From Trichomonas vaginalis G3 (Eukaryota; Parabasalia; Trichomonadida; Trichomonadidae), in NCBI RefSeq assembly GCF_026262505.1, contig NC_067203.1, positions 16,752,392 through 16,816,391 on the forward strand: a stretch of DNA of 64,000 bases. Direction: 5' to 3'. Of the stretch, positions 63,300 through 64,000 are shown in pieces. The notes beneath the pieces were generated by a model. That model was not told the DNA's origin, searched no databases, and saw nothing but the letters and a program-made list of their open reading frames with translations. Position numbers and translations under genes: made by a program. Numbering within the stretch: position 1 is the first letter of the stretch; the number at the start of each line of letters is the position of its first letter.

Positions 63300-64000
63300 T
63301 TAGTTACTTTTGAAGATGAGTACTTTTGAATTCAATCCATTCAAAAATATATTAATTCTTTCTCCTAACCGAATTACTAACAATTTCTCAATGTAATCTT
63401 TCATGTGTGGTCATTTTTTCATCTGAAACACACATAATTTATTATCATTTAGTTCATCATTGAATTATGTGTTCATGATATTAAATTTGATGAGAATTGT
63501 AGAAATTCGGAACTAAATTGATTTAAGTGTTTGATCCATCAACTCCTCAAAGTGCCAAGATCTATTATAATCCCGCGACAAATCATAGTACTCAAATGAT
63601 ATTCTCCATGCTATATCTTTACTACGCTGTTATGGAAGATTTGGATGTTCTATTACAATCATTCATTCATATTTTCAAACCATTATAACACCCTGTGAAC
63701 TGATCATCTGATCATTGGAAACTAATTTTAACATAACCATATTATAAATATTCATTTATTTCTAAATATATTGTTCTCTGGATATTGATATTTTCATTCA
63801 TTCTTATACTGAATCAAAAAACCATTTAAAGATATTCGAATTCATCTAGAGCGATGCTAGTCTTCACATTTGTGAACATGGAGATTATGTATATATTGCT
63901 TAAAAAGTTGTATATACTATTTATTTGATATATTGGACCCTTCAATCAATCATCCCTTTCATGCTGTTTTATCAAGCTTTTTTCATATTTTTCACATCAT
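63300..64000. other. Right edge, no gene seen
   Basis: AT-rich, without an open frame of note up to the window edge. Confidence 0.5.

Noticed and set aside
1-64000. tRNA or rRNA genes
   Set aside because: No cloverleaf with A and B box motifs or rRNA core sequence was recognised on reading; a covariance search would be decisive.

Overview
The window reads as chromosomal DNA of a parabasalid (trichomonad) protist, most like Tritrichomonas or Trichomonas. Supporting signs are an AT-rich genome of intronless genes, a hydrogenosomal-type pyruvate:ferredoxin oxidoreductase with a short Met-Leu-Arg-Ser-Phe leader, very short 5' leaders with TCA-type initiator motifs just before the ATG, several stops read as TAAA, and a large Maverick/Polinton DNA element, a group abundant in trichomonads. 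The species cannot be fixed from the sequence alone.

Layout. 1-2906: two divergent ABC half-transporters (the left one cut by the window edge). 2907-4200: decayed sequence, then a probable EMC3/TMCO1-family membrane protein. 4761-9662: a 1633-residue talin-like helical protein ending in an I/LWEQ-like actin-binding region. 10180-10425: a small protein made almost wholly of a four-residue glycine repeat. 10430-13390: non-coding DNA with a 122-bp tandem array built of consecutive hairpins. 13391-29911: a 16.5-kb Maverick/Polinton with 264/265-bp inverted ends that differ by one base. Its plus-strand left part holds replication and integration genes (protein-primed DNA polymerase B, integrase). 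Its mostly minus-strand right part holds virion genes (fibre with a phage-tail-like tip, packaging ATPase, major capsid protein and small proteins). The element is broken at roughly fifteen places and is treated as a fossil. 29912-36459: 6.5 kb of non-coding DNA rich in inverted repeats and TTAA-bounded elements. 36460-48110: C2-domain protein, AAAP amino-acid transporter, NEMF/Rqc2 homologue, RFWD3-like RING/WD40 ligase and an ArfGAP, separated by repeat-bearing spacers. 48111-51772: non-coding DNA with a 279-bp inverted repeat pair. 51773-64000: COPI-associated membrane protein, ribosomal protein uS5 (S2), PFOR, an ankyrin-repeat protein and a large unrecognised protein with a possible PH-like segment.

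Host genes are mostly housekeeping: membrane traffic (ArfGAP, COPI-associated, EMC3-like, C2), ribosome function and rescue (uS5, NEMF), hydrogenosomal energy metabolism (PFOR), transport (ABC pair, AAAP) and cytoskeleton (talin-like). They do not form operons. uS5 and PFOR are visibly richer in G+C than the rest, as expected of highly expressed genes with biased codons.

Most worth a second look: the Polinton's fibre with a phage-like receptor-binding tip and 70-residue shaft repeats; three small Polinton proteins sharing a C-terminal tail; a symmetric arrangement in which each inverted end stops 24-25 bp before an inward-facing gene; the triple-hairpin 122-bp array; a set of TTAA-bounded elements with GGGTGC-type ends; and two separated hairpins with a compensating base pair change. 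Identifications rest on reading motifs by eye; no database search was possible.
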